Positions 8,816 through 17,402 are shown, counted from the first letter of the stretch. The stretch: DNA of 64,000 nt from Sphingobacterium multivorum (GCF_900457465.1 NZ_UAUU01000011.1:1240001-1304000), one strand, 5' to 3'. Program-made: numbers and translations. The notes: a model not told the origin generated them from the sequence alone.

Positions 8816-9931
8816 TTAAAATTTAGCGAGATATTTTACAATTAATTTGGCAGTTTTCTCTGATGCGCCAGGAGAACCTAGCTTTTCGGCTAAAATATCA
8901 TAGTTTTCCATCACACTTGCACGGTGAGCTTTGTTATTGATAAGTTCACCTACTTCATAGGAGATATCGTATGCCGTGCATTCGTCTTGAATCAATTCCC
9001 GTACTGATAAGAAATTGTTAATTAGATTGACTAGTGAGATAAATTTAACCTTGATGACTAATTTGGCAATCCATACCGATATTGGGTTAGCTTTATAAAC
9101 GACAACCTGAGGTACTTTCAAGATACCTGTTTCGAGTGTAGCCGTTCCACTCGTTACGACTGCGGCTTCTGCGTTATGGAGAATGTCGTAGGTTTGATTG
9201 AAGATTACGGGAATATCAATACCTTTAAAAAATTGCTTGTAGTAGGCTTCATCAAAATTAGGCGCACCGGCAATGACAAATTGATGTACAGGAAAGAAAA
9301 ATGGAAGTTCGGCCATGATGGGAAGGAGGTTGGCAATTTCCATTTCGCGGCTTCCGGGTAAAAGGGCGATCAAGGGTTTTTCTGAAAATCCATGCTGCTC
9401 CCTGAACTTTGGGTTGAATTGATAGGCTGAAATCGCATCCAACAGCGGGTTTCCAACGTAATCAACGGGCATGCGCCACTTTTTATAAAAATCTACCTCA
9501 AAAGGCAGAATACAAAACATATGGTCGACAATCCGTTTGATTTTCTTTACGCGGCCTTGATTCCAGGCCCACACTTTAGGGGAAATATAATAACATGTTT
9601 TGATGCCATTTTTTTTTGCAAAAGCAGCAATTTTCAAATTGAAGCCAGGGAAATCTATAAGAATGACGGTATCCGGTTTTTCTTTCAATAGATCATTTTT
9701 AACAAGTTTGAGATTCCTAGATATCTTGGGCAGATTTTTTAAAACCTCTATAAAGCCCATAAAGGCCATTTCTGAAGTATGTATCAACGCTTTTTTTCCC
9801 GCCTCTGCTTGCATGAGATTGCCCCCTACGATTTGGAAAGTCGCATCGGGGTCTTCAATTTTTAATGCTTTAATAAGATTGGCACCATGTAAGTCTCCTG
9901 AAGTTTCACCTGCAATAAGATAGTATTTCAT
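8816..9931 (-). CDS. lpxB: Lipid-A-disaccharide synthase
   Basis: Joins UDP-2,3-diacylglucosamine and lipid X in lipid A synthesis; peripheral at the inner membrane. The 371 residues match the family. Visible blocks are YYLIAGETSGDLHGANLI at the N-terminus, DFPGFNLKIAAFAKKNGI, YYISPKVWAWNQGRVKKI, LLPGSREMEI, and VTSGTATLETGI. It is a single minus-strand gene; the other Raetz-pathway genes are not in the window. The presence of lpxB shows a Gram-negative envelope. Confidence 0.96.
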   Translation of the reverse strand: MKYYLIAGETSGDLHGANLIKALKIEDPDATFQIVGGNLMQAEAGKKALIHTSEMAFMGFIEVLKNLPKISRNLKLVKNDLLKEKPDTVILIDFPGFNLKIAAFAKKNGIKTCYYISPKVWAWNQGRVKKIKRIVDHMFCILPFEVDFYKKWRMPVDYVGNPLLDAISAYQFNPKFREQHGFSEKPLIALLPGSREMEIANLLPIMAELPFFFPVHQFVIAGAPNFDEAYYKQFFKGIDIPVIFNQTYDILHNAEAAVVTSGTATLETGILKVPQVVVYKANPISVWIAKLVIKVKFISLVNLINNFLSVRELIQDECTAYDISYEVGELINNKAHRASVMENYDILAEKLGSPGASEKTAKLIVKYLAKF

Positions 9932-10150
9932 ATGTCAATGATTTTATTCTTTATGATCTTATGAGATATCTTTTTTTCGTTAAAACTGCGTTTAGTCTTA
10001 ACCATGGATATTTCATTCAAATGATCGTTTTTGAACTGTTAAAGATAAGATTATTCTAGGTATATGATGAATTCGAGCATATTATTCCATATCTTTAATT
10101 AAAGATGTTCAAGTTTTGAAGAAAATATCCGAAGTATAAAAGGTAAATAG

Positions 10151-10158
10151 TAATTTTG
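10151..10158 (+). promoter_or_regulatory. -7 element 4 bases before the FtsB/DivIC-like gene
   Basis: TAATTTTG matches TAnnTTTG and ends 4 bases before the ATG at 10163. Transcription would start at or beside the start codon. No TTG sits at the N20 position. Confidence 0.55.
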
Positions 10159-10162
10159 TCTT

Positions 10163-10468
10163 ATGCAACGATTGTGGTCCTTAATAAGAAATAAGTATTT
10201 GTTAGCCGCTTTGGCTTTTCTCGTGTGGATGTTGTTTTTTGATCGAAATGACTTTGCCACGCAGTATAGTTATCAAAAGCAGAAAGCGAATTTGGAAAGT
10301 GAACGCTCCTTCTACCTTAAGGAAAATGCGGCTATCATTAAAACAATAAACGATATTCGATCAAATCCGCAGGAAGTACAACGTATTGCACGTGAGAAGT
10401 ATAAGATGAAAAAAGATAATGAAGATATTTATGTGATTACTAAAGTAGCACCTAAAGAGAATCATTAA
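10163..10468 (+). CDS. FtsB/DivIC-like septum formation initiator
   Basis: A 101-residue bitopic membrane protein of the divisome. It has one transmembrane helix at about residues 11-27 (KYLLAALAFLVWMLFF), then a coiled coil of ~45 residues rich in Lys/Glu/Gln, ending in the family-typical REKYKMKKDNEDIYVI. The partners in other bacteria are FtsL and FtsQ/DivIB. The gene stands alone between lpxB and a convergent lipoprotein gene and shares a perfect terminator with it. Its promoter element implies a leaderless message. Confidence 0.85.
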   Translation: MQRLWSLIRNKYLLAALAFLVWMLFFDRNDFATQYSYQKQKANLESERSFYLKENAAIIKTINDIRSNPQEVQRIAREKYKMKKDNEDIYVITKVAPKENH

Positions 10469-10494
10469 GATCTACGATATGATATAAAATGAGA

Positions 10495-10530
10495 AACAAC
10501 GGCCATCATGTTTACATGACGGCCGTTGTT
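10495..10530. terminator. Bidirectional terminator
   Basis: Arms aacaacggccatcatg and catgacggccgttgtt pair with one G:T around the loop ttta. It separates the convergent FtsB-like and DUF4397 genes. Confidence 0.8.
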
Positions 10531-10554
10531 ATATAGTATATAGATATGGGTATT

Positions 10555-11265
10555 TTAATTTGCGGCTTGGGCTACTAGACCAATATATAAAGGTTTCTTT
10601 TCATCATTAGCCTTGCCTATGAGTATTAATGAATAATAATAACCTTCAACCAATTTAATGTCGCTACGTGTTGCGATAGTTTTTCCGGCTTTATCACGAG
10701 CGGTGACAGTGAATGTGCCACTCTTTTGAGCAATAAATCCCTGATGGGCACTTGCTGAATTTTGTGTTTCTTGTGCTCTATTGGTCCATTCTGAGGGGGA
10801 AGCCTGATCTCCTATTTTCAGGGTAACTAAATCTGTACCTTCAGCAAGATTAAAGAAGCGTAAACCAGACTCTGTATTTTTGATGTCTTTATTGATTCGA
10901 TCTGTTGTGATCACCTGTACGGGTTTGGCTTTAGTTCCAAATAAAAAGGATGTATAGATGGTGCTATCTTTGATTGTTACAGTTGTGTCCGTTAATTTCG
11001 TGTTATATTCAGCGGAGACTGCAATTCTACGTGCTCCTGTAAATAGCCCAATTTGAGCATAACTCTTGAATCCCAATGGATAATTAGGGTTTTGAAGCGG
11101 GCCGCCGTCTGCAAAATATATAACTGCATTGGCATCCGTGTATCCATTAACCATGGTAAGCAATGCGGCAGGAATTGGCTGGTCATCGTTATCTTTTAGA
11201 CAGCTTGTTAAAAAGAATGCCGCTAAAGCAATAGCAATAAAATTAAATAATCTATAGTTTTTCAT
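10555..11265 (-). CDS. Lipoprotein, probable DUF4397 domain
   Basis: A 236-residue lipoprotein. The N-terminus has a hydrophobic stretch ending in the lipobox FFLTSC, so Cys22 should be lipidated. The following repeats of immunoglobulin-like beta segments (LTMVNGYTDANAVIYFADGG near residue 36 and GLRFFNLAEGTDLVTLKIG near residue 133) resemble DUF4397 domains. It is probably anchored in the outer membrane or periplasm; function unknown. Single gene, with no obvious partner. Confidence 0.75.
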   Translation of the reverse strand: MKNYRLFNFIAIALAAFFLTSCLKDNDDQPIPAALLTMVNGYTDANAVIYFADGGPLQNPNYPLGFKSYAQIGLFTGARRIAVSAEYNTKLTDTTVTIKDSTIYTSFLFGTKAKPVQVITTDRINKDIKNTESGLRFFNLAEGTDLVTLKIGDQASPSEWTNRAQETQNSASAHQGFIAQKSGTFTVTARDKAGKTIATRSDIKLVEGYYYSLILIGKANDEKKPLYIGLVAQAAN

Positions 11266-11556
11266 AACCGTGTAATATTAAAATTTGTTTTTGTGACTCA
11301 CATTGCGCTTGTGTTGTCTATTATACGGAGATGACTGACACTTTGCTACAGCGATTTGTAAAAATAATAAAAATCCATATTCAGACCTCGTTTTTTATTC
11401 CGATGACCCTTGTAAATGAATATATAAAGTAGTTGGTTGGACCGACAGCGGATCAATAAGGGTTCCTATGCAAAATTTAGTCGGTGTGAGGGGAGGGATT
11501 TGGTTATGTTCGCTGCGCATTGTGATTCTGGTTCGTGTTTGGTTTAGCGCGAGGAT
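11266..11556. other. Intergenic stretch between DUF4397 and ykvA genes
   Basis: Of the ~325 bases between the divergent genes, only the ykvA promoter at the right end is recognisable. I see no ORF, RNA gene or convincing inverted repeat in the remainder. Confidence 0.5.
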
Positions 11557-11587
11557 TTGGATTGTTAAACTAGTAATCCTAATTTTG
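11557..11587 (+). promoter_or_regulatory. ykvA promoter TTG-N20-TAATTTTG, leaderless layout
   Basis: TTG at 11557-11559, 20-base spacer, TAATTTTG at 11580-11587, then 4 bases and the ATG at 11592. Both elements and spacing match the other strong promoters in the window. The start of transcription should coincide with the start codon. Confidence 0.7.
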
Positions 11588-11591
11588 AAGT

Positions 11592-11960
11592 ATGAACAAT
11601 AGAATCAAAAGAATTGCGAAGGGAATGTTTGAGCAGTTTAGGCATCGTAAAATTACGGAATCTGAATTTGTACAGGCGGAGGCAAAAGCGAGGAATCTAG
11701 GAGGCTATATGGACGACTTCAACGTATTAATTGCGATGTGTAAGGACACCATTACGGGGAAGTATAAAATGGACAAATGGAATTTATCGATTATTATTGG
11801 AACGATACTTTATGTGGTTTCGCCAATTGATGCAATTCCCGATCTTATTCTCGTGGGCGGGTGGATAGATGATGTGGCCATTGTGGGTTATGCGATTCGC
11901 AAACTCAGCGCTGAGATGGAACAGTACAAGCGTTCAAAGTTTCCTGTCGAAACGAGATAA
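11592..11960 (+). CDS. YkvA family protein (DUF1232)
   Basis: A 122-residue protein with the DUF1232 core at residues ~60-110: the hydrophobic run NLSIIIGTILYVVSPIDAIPDLI followed by GGWIDDVAIVGYAIRKL. The family's SPIDAIPD signature is intact. One or two membrane-associated helices are likely. No molecular function is known. It is a single gene with a strong promoter, apparently no 5' leader, and a terminator whose T-tail is the insertion point of the following IS element. Confidence 0.85.
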   Translation: MNNRIKRIAKGMFEQFRHRKITESEFVQAEAKARNLGGYMDDFNVLIAMCKDTITGKYKMDKWNLSIIIGTILYVVSPIDAIPDLILVGGWIDDVAIVGYAIRKLSAEMEQYKRSKFPVETR

Positions 11961-11965
11961 ATAAA

Positions 11966-11992
11966 AAAAGCTACTTTAGAAAAGTAGCTTTT
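11966..11992 (+). terminator. Intrinsic terminator after ykvA
   Basis: Stem aaaagctactt / aagtagctttt, then a T-rich tail that runs directly into the left end of the IS110 element. Confidence 0.85.
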
Positions 11993-12049
11993 ATTTTTAC
12001 TGAGAATTTTAAAAAGGTCATTATATTGTTGTTATGCAAAATATATTGG

Positions 12050-12180
12050 CTGTTCGTGTGAGGCCAGAAGTGGCTAGGTAAACTTTGAGTTATACCGTAA
12101 AAAAGGTTTCGCCCACACGATTTTATTCTCAGGAGTCTGAACAGTACTTAAGGCCGCGAAGCGAGCTTGAATAAAACAAA
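12050..12180 (+). ncRNA. Candidate IS110 bridge RNA
   Basis: Two adjacent closed loops can be drawn. Loop 1 has a closing stem 12054-12060/12114-12120 (tcgtgtg/cacacga) and an inner hairpin at 12077-12096 (ggtaaact ttg agtt-a-tacc). Loop 2 has a closing stem 12121-12128/12169-12176 (ttttattc/gaataaaa) and an inner hairpin at 12151-12168. This two-loop layout and the position 5' of the transposase are those of IS110 bridge RNAs. In loop 1, 12099-12107 (aaaaaaggt) is complementary to the right flank at 13342-13350. In loop 2, 12140-12147 (aacagtac) is identical to the element's right end at 13336-13343. The RNA ends are not defined by the sequence. Confidence 0.55.
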
Positions 12181-12227
12181 AGGATAGACGAAGGAGAATT
12201 GAGTCAATATGATTTAAATTCTTAATT

Positions 12228-13295
12228 ATGGCTATTAGAAAGCAATGCATTGGGATAGATATCTCAAAATCAACCTTTACAGCTTGTTTATGTCAACAGG
12301 CGGAAGATGGCAAATTAACGTTCTCAAAGGTCCTGGACTTTGGTAATGATAGTAAAGGCTTCAATCAATTATTACGTTGGGTGAAAGGTCTGATTGTATC
12401 AGATTCGGAGCTAGTATTTCTCATGGAAGCCACAGGCGTTTATTATGAGAACCTGGCCCACCATCTATACAAAATCAAAAAAAGGGTTCATGTTGTGCTT
12501 CCCAACACCTCAAAACACTATTTCTCTAGTCTTAATGTGAAAACAAAAACAGATGCAGTTGATGCGCGAATTCTAAGTCAGTTTGGTATTGAGAGAGTTC
12601 ATAAGTTGTGGTCCCCACCACCAAGCACACTCTTGCAGCTCAGGAATCTAACTCGTTACTATGTTCAGCTTCAGGAACAAAAGACAACACTTGGCAATAT
12701 TAGTCACAGCAAGGACTGCGCACATGATATCCAAGTATTTATTACCAAGAGCAACAAAAAACTCATTACTGAGATAGATAAGGAAATCGAAAGATGCCTG
12801 AAAGAAATTAAGAAAGCTATCGAAAAGGAAGATGTACTGAAGGAGCATGTCAGAAAGGTTTTGACGATAAAAGGTGTAGGATTGATTACGGTAGCAACGA
12901 TATTAGCTGAAACAATGGGTTTTGAGCAGTTTCATAGTTCAAAACAATTGGTTAGCTATTCAGGCTATGATGTAGTGCAAAGAGAATCTGGCACCTCGAT
13001 TAAAGGCAAGACTAGGATCTCCAAGAAAGGAAACAGATATATCAGAAATGCACTTTATTTCCCAGCGATGGTGGCCTGTAGGTACAATGAAGCATTAAAA
13101 GAAACTTATATCAGAATCAATAAAAACAATAAGGCATCGAAAATGATTGGACAGGTGGCAATACAGCGGAAACTCTTAGTGTTGATTTATACGCTTTGGA
13201 AAAACGATACTGAATTTATTGAAAACTACCAAAGAGGTAGTCTCGATCCGAAAACCGAGACTACGCAAGATAGTTCAGTAGCTGAACTTCTTTAG
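12228..13295 (+). CDS. IS110 family transposase
   Basis: A 355-residue RNA-guided recombinase of the IS110 family. The N-terminal RuvC-like DEDD domain shows GIDISKSTF (Asp), FLMEATGVYYE (Glu) and KTDAVDAR (Asp-Asp). A coiled-coil region spans ~150-210. The C-terminal transposase-20 domain carries KVLTIKGVGLITVATILAE, YSGYDVVQRESG and the signature SKKGNRYIRNALYFPA. Length and all motifs are intact, so the element may be active. It is oriented as ykvA and convergent with purH. Confidence 0.95.
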   Translation: MAIRKQCIGIDISKSTFTACLCQQAEDGKLTFSKVLDFGNDSKGFNQLLRWVKGLIVSDSELVFLMEATGVYYENLAHHLYKIKKRVHVVLPNTSKHYFSSLNVKTKTDAVDARILSQFGIERVHKLWSPPPSTLLQLRNLTRYYVQLQEQKTTLGNISHSKDCAHDIQVFITKSNKKLITEIDKEIERCLKEIKKAIEKEDVLKEHVRKVLTIKGVGLITVATILAETMGFEQFHSSKQLVSYSGYDVVQRESGTSIKGKTRISKKGNRYIRNALYFPAMVACRYNEALKETYIRINKNNKASKMIGQVAIQRKLLVLIYTLWKNDTEFIENYQRGSLDPKTETTQDSSVAELL

Positions 13296-13370
13296 AATAC
13301 AAAAATACTTTTTTGTCTAAATATTTGGAATTTATAACAGTACCTTTTTTTATTTATTATTGAAGTTCAA

Positions 13371-14897
13371 TTAGTGCTTAAAGTGTCTAACACCTGTTGT
13401 CACCATGGAAATTCCTTTTTCATTGGCCATATCAATTGATAATTGATCTTTAATTGAACCACCAGGTTGTAACACGGTTGCTATTCCAGCTTCCGAAGCA
13501 ATCTCCACACAATCAGGGAAAGGGAAGAAGGCATCAGATGCCATCGCACAGCCTTTAAGGTCAAAACCGAAAGAAATTGCCTTCTCAATAGCTTGTTTCA
13601 ATGCATCTACACGAGAAGTTTGCCCTACGCCTGAAGCTAACAAAGTACCATTTTTAGCAAATACGATTGTATTTGATTTGGTGTGTTTTACAATTTTGTT
13701 TGCAAAATAAAGATCCTCCAGTTGTTCAGAAGTTGGCTCTACTTGCGTTACCGTAACCATTTGTTCAGGTCCTTCAATCGTATTGTCTTTATCTTGAAGA
13801 ATGACGCCGTTCAATAAAGTTTTGAACTGTTGTCCAGGTAATGTAACCTCTTTACGAACCAAAATAATTCTGTTTTTCTTTGCGGTAAGTATAGCAATCG
13901 CTTCTTCAGAATAAGAAGGTGCAATCAACACTTCGAAGAATAATTTATTGATCTCTTCAGCTGTTGCCGCATCAACTTGTCCATTCGTTATTAAGACTCC
14001 ACCGAAAGCTGAAACAGGATCACATGCTAAAGCATCTAACCAAGCTTGTTTGATTGTTGACCGTGAGGCAACCCCACAAGCATTTGTGTGTTTTAAGATC
14101 GCGAATGTAGGCTCTGTGAACTCATCAATTAAAGCAACGGCAGCATCAACGTCAACCAAATTGTTGTAAGATAGCTCTTTACCGTTTAATTTATCAAACA
14201 TCTTATCTAAGTCGCCGAAGAAAATGCCTTTTTGGTGCGGGTTTTCACCATAGCGCAACACCTGCGCTTTTTGCTCAGATTGTTTAAAAACCTGAAGCGG
14301 ATTTTCTTGATTGAAATAGTTGAAGATTGCCGTATCGTAATGCGAGGATGTATTGAATGCACGTTTAGCAAATTCTTTACGTTGTTCCAACGACGTATTA
14401 CCTTCTTGGTTTGCTAGTATTTCTTCCAATTCTTTGTAATCATTTTTGGAAGAGATAATAACCACATCGTTAAAGTTTTTAGCGGCAGCGCGTATCAATG
14501 AAATTCCACCGATATCTATTTTCTCGATAATATCTTGTTCCGATGCACCGGAAGCAACAGTTTCTTCAAAAGGATACAAATCCACAATAACCAAATCGAT
14601 CTCAGGTATTTCATACTGAGCAAGCTGTTGTTGATCCGACTCAAGCGGGCGGCGCGCCAAGATACCGCCAAATACTTTTGGATGCAATGTTTTTACACGG
14701 CCTCCTAAAATGGAAGGGTAGCTGGTGAGGTCTTCAACTGGAACAACATCTATCCCTAAATCTTTGATAAATGTTTCTGTTCCACCAGTGGAATAGAAGG
14801 TAACACCGTATTTGTTTAATAATTCAACTAAAGGAGCGAGGCCGTCTTTATAATAGACTGAAACCAATGCATTTTTAATCTTTACAGAATGGTTCAT
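13371..14897 (-). CDS. purH: Bifunctional AICAR transformylase / IMP cyclohydrolase
   Basis: Carries out the last two steps of IMP synthesis. Residues 1-~130 form the cyclohydrolase domain (methylglyoxal-synthase fold: LVSVYYKDGLAPLVELL, FYSTGGTETFIKDLGI, GGRVKTLHPKVFGGIL). The rest is the formyltransferase domain with the active-site LKHTNACGVAS, YGENPHQKG and GVGQTSRVDALK. The 508 residues are full length. Its promoter lies at 14921-14951. The IS110 element ends only ~28 bases beyond the stop codon, so the native downstream terminator may have been displaced. Confidence 0.97.
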   Translation of the reverse strand: MNHSVKIKNALVSVYYKDGLAPLVELLNKYGVTFYSTGGTETFIKDLGIDVVPVEDLTSYPSILGGRVKTLHPKVFGGILARRPLESDQQQLAQYEIPEIDLVIVDLYPFEETVASGASEQDIIEKIDIGGISLIRAAAKNFNDVVIISSKNDYKELEEILANQEGNTSLEQRKEFAKRAFNTSSHYDTAIFNYFNQENPLQVFKQSEQKAQVLRYGENPHQKGIFFGDLDKMFDKLNGKELSYNNLVDVDAAVALIDEFTEPTFAILKHTNACGVASRSTIKQAWLDALACDPVSAFGGVLITNGQVDAATAEEINKLFFEVLIAPSYSEEAIAILTAKKNRIILVRKEVTLPGQQFKTLLNGVILQDKDNTIEGPEQMVTVTQVEPTSEQLEDLYFANKIVKHTKSNTIVFAKNGTLLASGVGQTSRVDALKQAIEKAISFGFDLKGCAMASDAFFPFPDCVEIASEAGIATVLQPGGSIKDQLSIDMANEKGISMVTTGVRHFKH

Positions 14898-14920
14898 TAT
14901 GATGGATTTGTTTCGTGGCG

Positions 14921-14951
14921 CAAAGATAGGTATTTAAAATCTTGATATCAA
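14921..14951 (-). promoter_or_regulatory. purH promoter TTG-N20-TATCTTTG
   Basis: Read on the minus strand, TTG (14951-14949), a 20-base spacer, and TATCTTTG (14928-14921). Predicted transcript start near 14916 gives a leader of about 20 bases. Confidence 0.7.
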
Positions 14952-14970
14952 TAAATCAATTACTTTAAAT

Positions 14971-15006
14971 AGAAAGGAGAATCTGTTTACGAGATTCTCC
15001 TTTCTA
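14971..15006 (-). terminator. Terminator-like hairpin after udk
   Basis: A 13-bp perfect stem (agaaaggagaatc / gattctcctttct) with a nine-base loop lies 14 bases past the udk stop. The T-run is weak, so termination may be partial. Confidence 0.6.
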
Positions 15007-15019
15007 GATTGTTTTAATT

Positions 15020-15658
15020 TTATACCAAATTGAGCTTTAATTTTAGCTCTTCAGAAATTTGGTTGGTGATTTCCCAGATTGGCTCTGGTTCATCGGTATT
15101 GTTAAATATGACCTGATCGCAAGTGTCCTGATAGGGCAGTAGGTACTCGTTGTAGGAGGGTAGAACATGGTTTACCCATTTGTACATGACATCATCTTCA
15201 AAGTATCCCCGTTCAACCAGATCACGGTGTAAGCGTCGTCTTAACGCGATATCCTGATCAGCGCTTAAAAATATCTTATGATTGATTAAATTATTTATCT
15301 CTGTATAATAGAAAATGAATAGACCTTCAATAATTAATATCGGTGCCGGTTTAATCTCTAATATTTTGGGTGTTAATGAAGGGTTGTTAAATGTATACTC
15401 TTCTTTATATATTGTCTCACCGTTAAAGAGAGCCTTGATATCTTTATAAAAAGCATCTCTGTCGATTGATGTCGGAATATCGAAGTTATAGAGCCTATTT
15501 TCCTCCTGAGTTTTAGTATTGGCAGGGATGTAATAATCATCTTGGGAAATTAAGGTCACCTCATGTGGGTTAAAATGTTTTAAAAAGCTATTTAAAAAAA
15601 AAGTCTTCCCAGAACCACTACTTCCGGCAATTCCTATGACATACGGTTTGTTATTCAT
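15020..15658 (-). CDS. udk: Uridine kinase
   Basis: Phosphorylates uridine and cytidine in pyrimidine salvage. The 212-residue P-loop protein has GIAGSSGSGKTFFL at residues 9-22, the Walker-type SQDDYYIP near 39, the IIEGLFIFY strand near 110, and the LRRRLHRDLVERG lid region near 140. Size and order are typical. It lies between the LysM protein gene (upstream, 32-base gap) and purH and is probably co-transcribed with the former. Confidence 0.9.
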   Translation of the reverse strand: MNNKPYVIGIAGSSGSGKTFFLNSFLKHFNPHEVTLISQDDYYIPANTKTQEENRLYNFDIPTSIDRDAFYKDIKALFNGETIYKEEYTFNNPSLTPKILEIKPAPILIIEGLFIFYYTEINNLINHKIFLSADQDIALRRRLHRDLVERGYFEDDVMYKWVNHVLPSYNEYLLPYQDTCDQVIFNNTDEPEPIWEITNQISEELKLKLNLV

Positions 15659-15690
15659 TCTTACTATGCTATAAAAGCTATTTTATTCTG

Positions 15691-16614
15691 TTAATTTTCT
15701 AGAGGTAATCCATACGCAATTTCAACCTGGAAGCGTTTATCAAGTGCGCCTATGCTCGCGGCGGCAGACTTTGACAACACGACAATTGCATTTTGGTTTT
15801 CGGCATTATCATTAAATTTACCGACCACTTTTGCATAAGTCACACTTTTGGTCATTGGGTTAGTAATTTTTAAAATAGTACCTACTGGAGCTGACTTATG
15901 AAGAGCGAGGTTGCTTGTACCTTGAGATGATAGCCCATCAATCCAGACGCCAATACCACGTTCGGACTTTTCACGTATTCCGTAGCGGTTTGTTGAAATT
16001 TGATTTTCTTCTTTATCATCACCGTCAGTAGAATCGGGGCTTACAATTTCGATTCCTTTAGGTTCAACTAATTTTGGTCGTTCAGGAGGCAGGGGCTGAT
16101 TGGGGATCATGAGTTTCATTCCACCGCCAATAACATTATTTTTTAAGTTATTTGCTTTTTTGATGTCTTCAACAGAAATACTGAACCTTTTAGATATGGC
16201 ATAAAGTGTCTCTTTCTCACCAACGATATATTCCGTGAAACCTTCTTGCTGCTGCGGATTACGCGGATTTTGCACTGTCATATTTCCACGGTCATTGTTT
16301 ACTGTTGATTTCGCTTTTCGACCTGTTGGAATCTTAACAATTTGACCCAGGCTTAATGTTCCATTACCGTTTATTTGGGTCAATTGGCCTACCGTCGTTT
16401 TATACTTTTTACTTAACTGGTAATAATTATCTCCTTTTTCAATTTTGAACAGCACGTATTCTTCACCATTGATTGCTTCTGTTCCTACTGAATCAGGGAT
16501 AAAATCAGCGCGTAAAGAAGTTGAGTTTTTTGCTTCAACTTGTTGAATAGCTAATATCGCGATGGATAGAATAGCTATCTTTTTATATGTCTTTAATTCG
16601 AATAAAACTTTCAT
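15691..16614 (-). CDS. LysM protein with RlpA-like double-psi beta-barrel domain
   Basis: A 307-residue exported protein that should bind peptidoglycan. After an N-terminal hydrophobic signal region (to about residue 28) come two LysM modules, at ~52-93 (FKIEKGDNYYQLSKKYKTT) and ~128-170 (YIVGEKETLYAISKRFSIS). A Pro-rich linker follows, then a C-terminal domain (~215-305) with HKSAPVGTILKITNPMTKS and VVLSKSAAASIGALDKR, the pattern of RlpA/DPBB domains. A catalytic Asp typical of lytic transglycosylases is not certain. It is upstream of udk, with 11 bases to the DUF4905-like gene. Confidence 0.85.
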   Translation of the reverse strand: MKVLFELKTYKKIAILSIAILAIQQVEAKNSTSLRADFIPDSVGTEAINGEEYVLFKIEKGDNYYQLSKKYKTTVGQLTQINGNGTLSLGQIVKIPTGRKAKSTVNNDRGNMTVQNPRNPQQQEGFTEYIVGEKETLYAISKRFSISVEDIKKANNLKNNVIGGGMKLMIPNQPLPPERPKLVEPKGIEIVSPDSTDGDDKEENQISTNRYGIREKSERGIGVWIDGLSSQGTSNLALHKSAPVGTILKITNPMTKSVTYAKVVGKFNDNAENQNAIVVLSKSAAASIGALDKRFQVEIAYGLPLEN

Positions 16615-16625
16615 ATATTTTGCAA

Positions 16626-17381
16626 TTATACTAAATACGAAACAAACTCCCGTTTATTATCTGTCAAAAGGAATATTTGTTCGTGAATAAGAAAATAAAT
16701 GTTGAAGAGCTTTAGTTCCAGCTTGGAAACTGCAATAATAGACTCTGTCAATGTTTCTCTTGTGGATTGCACTAGCCTGATTTGATAACAATTGTTTCTG
16801 TCTTTTTCATAGAAAGCCCAAATAAAGTAGTCATTCACTGTATTTATCCAGATTTCACCATCAATTGGGAAATCCTTCAAAAAAAGGGGTATTTCACCAT
16901 TGTAGATAATAGGATAGACGAGCTCGCTAGCATAAGGTTTAAAGAAAATTTCATTTTTGCTTTCAATCGACATCGATTGGAGGTTCAAAAATAATTGGAA
17001 GCCTTCTGCTATTACTTTTGGTCTAATAAGCACGCCTTGATCAACCATGCCGATGAATATGTAGTTGAACCAGGTTTCTTGAAGCTGCGGATTGTAGCAA
17101 TCGATTACCTGTATGCCTGCGTCAATAGGTGAATTATTGGCAATCTTCTTAAGTATTAATTTTTTGCATTGAATTCCTGCTAGGACCCACTCTTTGGCTA
17201 TTGCCTTGAAGTCTTGTAATACGTAAGTTCCTTCAAAAGTGATGACATTAAAATAGGGAAAGGTATCATCTGGATTTCTTGTCTCTATAGCGATCAATTT
17301 ATTCTCCGCATCGATTTCTATCCGCCAAATGGGGTATGTAAAAATGAAATTGAATGCTTTTGAAATTGTGTGATTTGCCAT
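16626..17381 (-). CDS. Probable DUF4905 family protein
   Basis: About 251 residues, no signal peptide and no transmembrane segment. The N-terminal pattern FTYPIWRIEIDAENKLIAIETRN is like the DUF4905 family of Sphingobacteria, but I assign it with moderate certainty. The frame opens earlier with a TTG at 17405, yet that codon lies inside the predicted -7 element (17403-17410). The ATG at 17381 (MANHTISKAFNF) is therefore the likely start. Cytosolic, function unknown; probably co-transcribed with the LysM gene. Confidence 0.7.
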   Translation of the reverse strand: MANHTISKAFNFIFTYPIWRIEIDAENKLIAIETRNPDDTFPYFNVITFEGTYVLQDFKAIAKEWVLAGIQCKKLILKKIANNSPIDAGIQVIDCYNPQLQETWFNYIFIGMVDQGVLIRPKVIAEGFQLFLNLQSMSIESKNEIFFKPYASELVYPIIYNGEIPLFLKDFPIDGEIWINTVNDYFIWAFYEKDRNNCYQIRLVQSTRETLTESIIAVSKLELKLFNIYFLIHEQIFLLTDNKREFVSYLV

Positions 17382-17402
17382 GTAATTTTCAATCCAAGGG
17401 GA

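Larger units (their letters stand above)
11998..13343 (+). mobile_element. IS110-family insertion sequence (ends inferred)
   Basis: The element is defined by its transposase, a ~225-base upstream non-coding region and a ~48-base downstream one, as in the IS110 group. There are no terminal inverted repeats. The trinucleotide TAC occurs at both proposed junctions: ttttTAC|tgag at 11998-12000 and cagTAC|cttt at 13341-13343. Removing the element would rejoin the ykvA terminator tail to a T-run upstream of the purH end. The exact ends are an inference from this shared core and from the guide matches described for the leader RNA. Confidence 0.6.

Noticed and set aside
12000..12132. 8-base complement between the left end of the IS (ctgagaat, 12000-12007) and the leader RNA (attctcag, 12125-12132), as a right-donor guide
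   Set aside because: It lies on the 5' side of loop 2 and overlaps the closing stem, whereas the right-donor guide should be on the 3' side. One such match is expected fairly often by chance.
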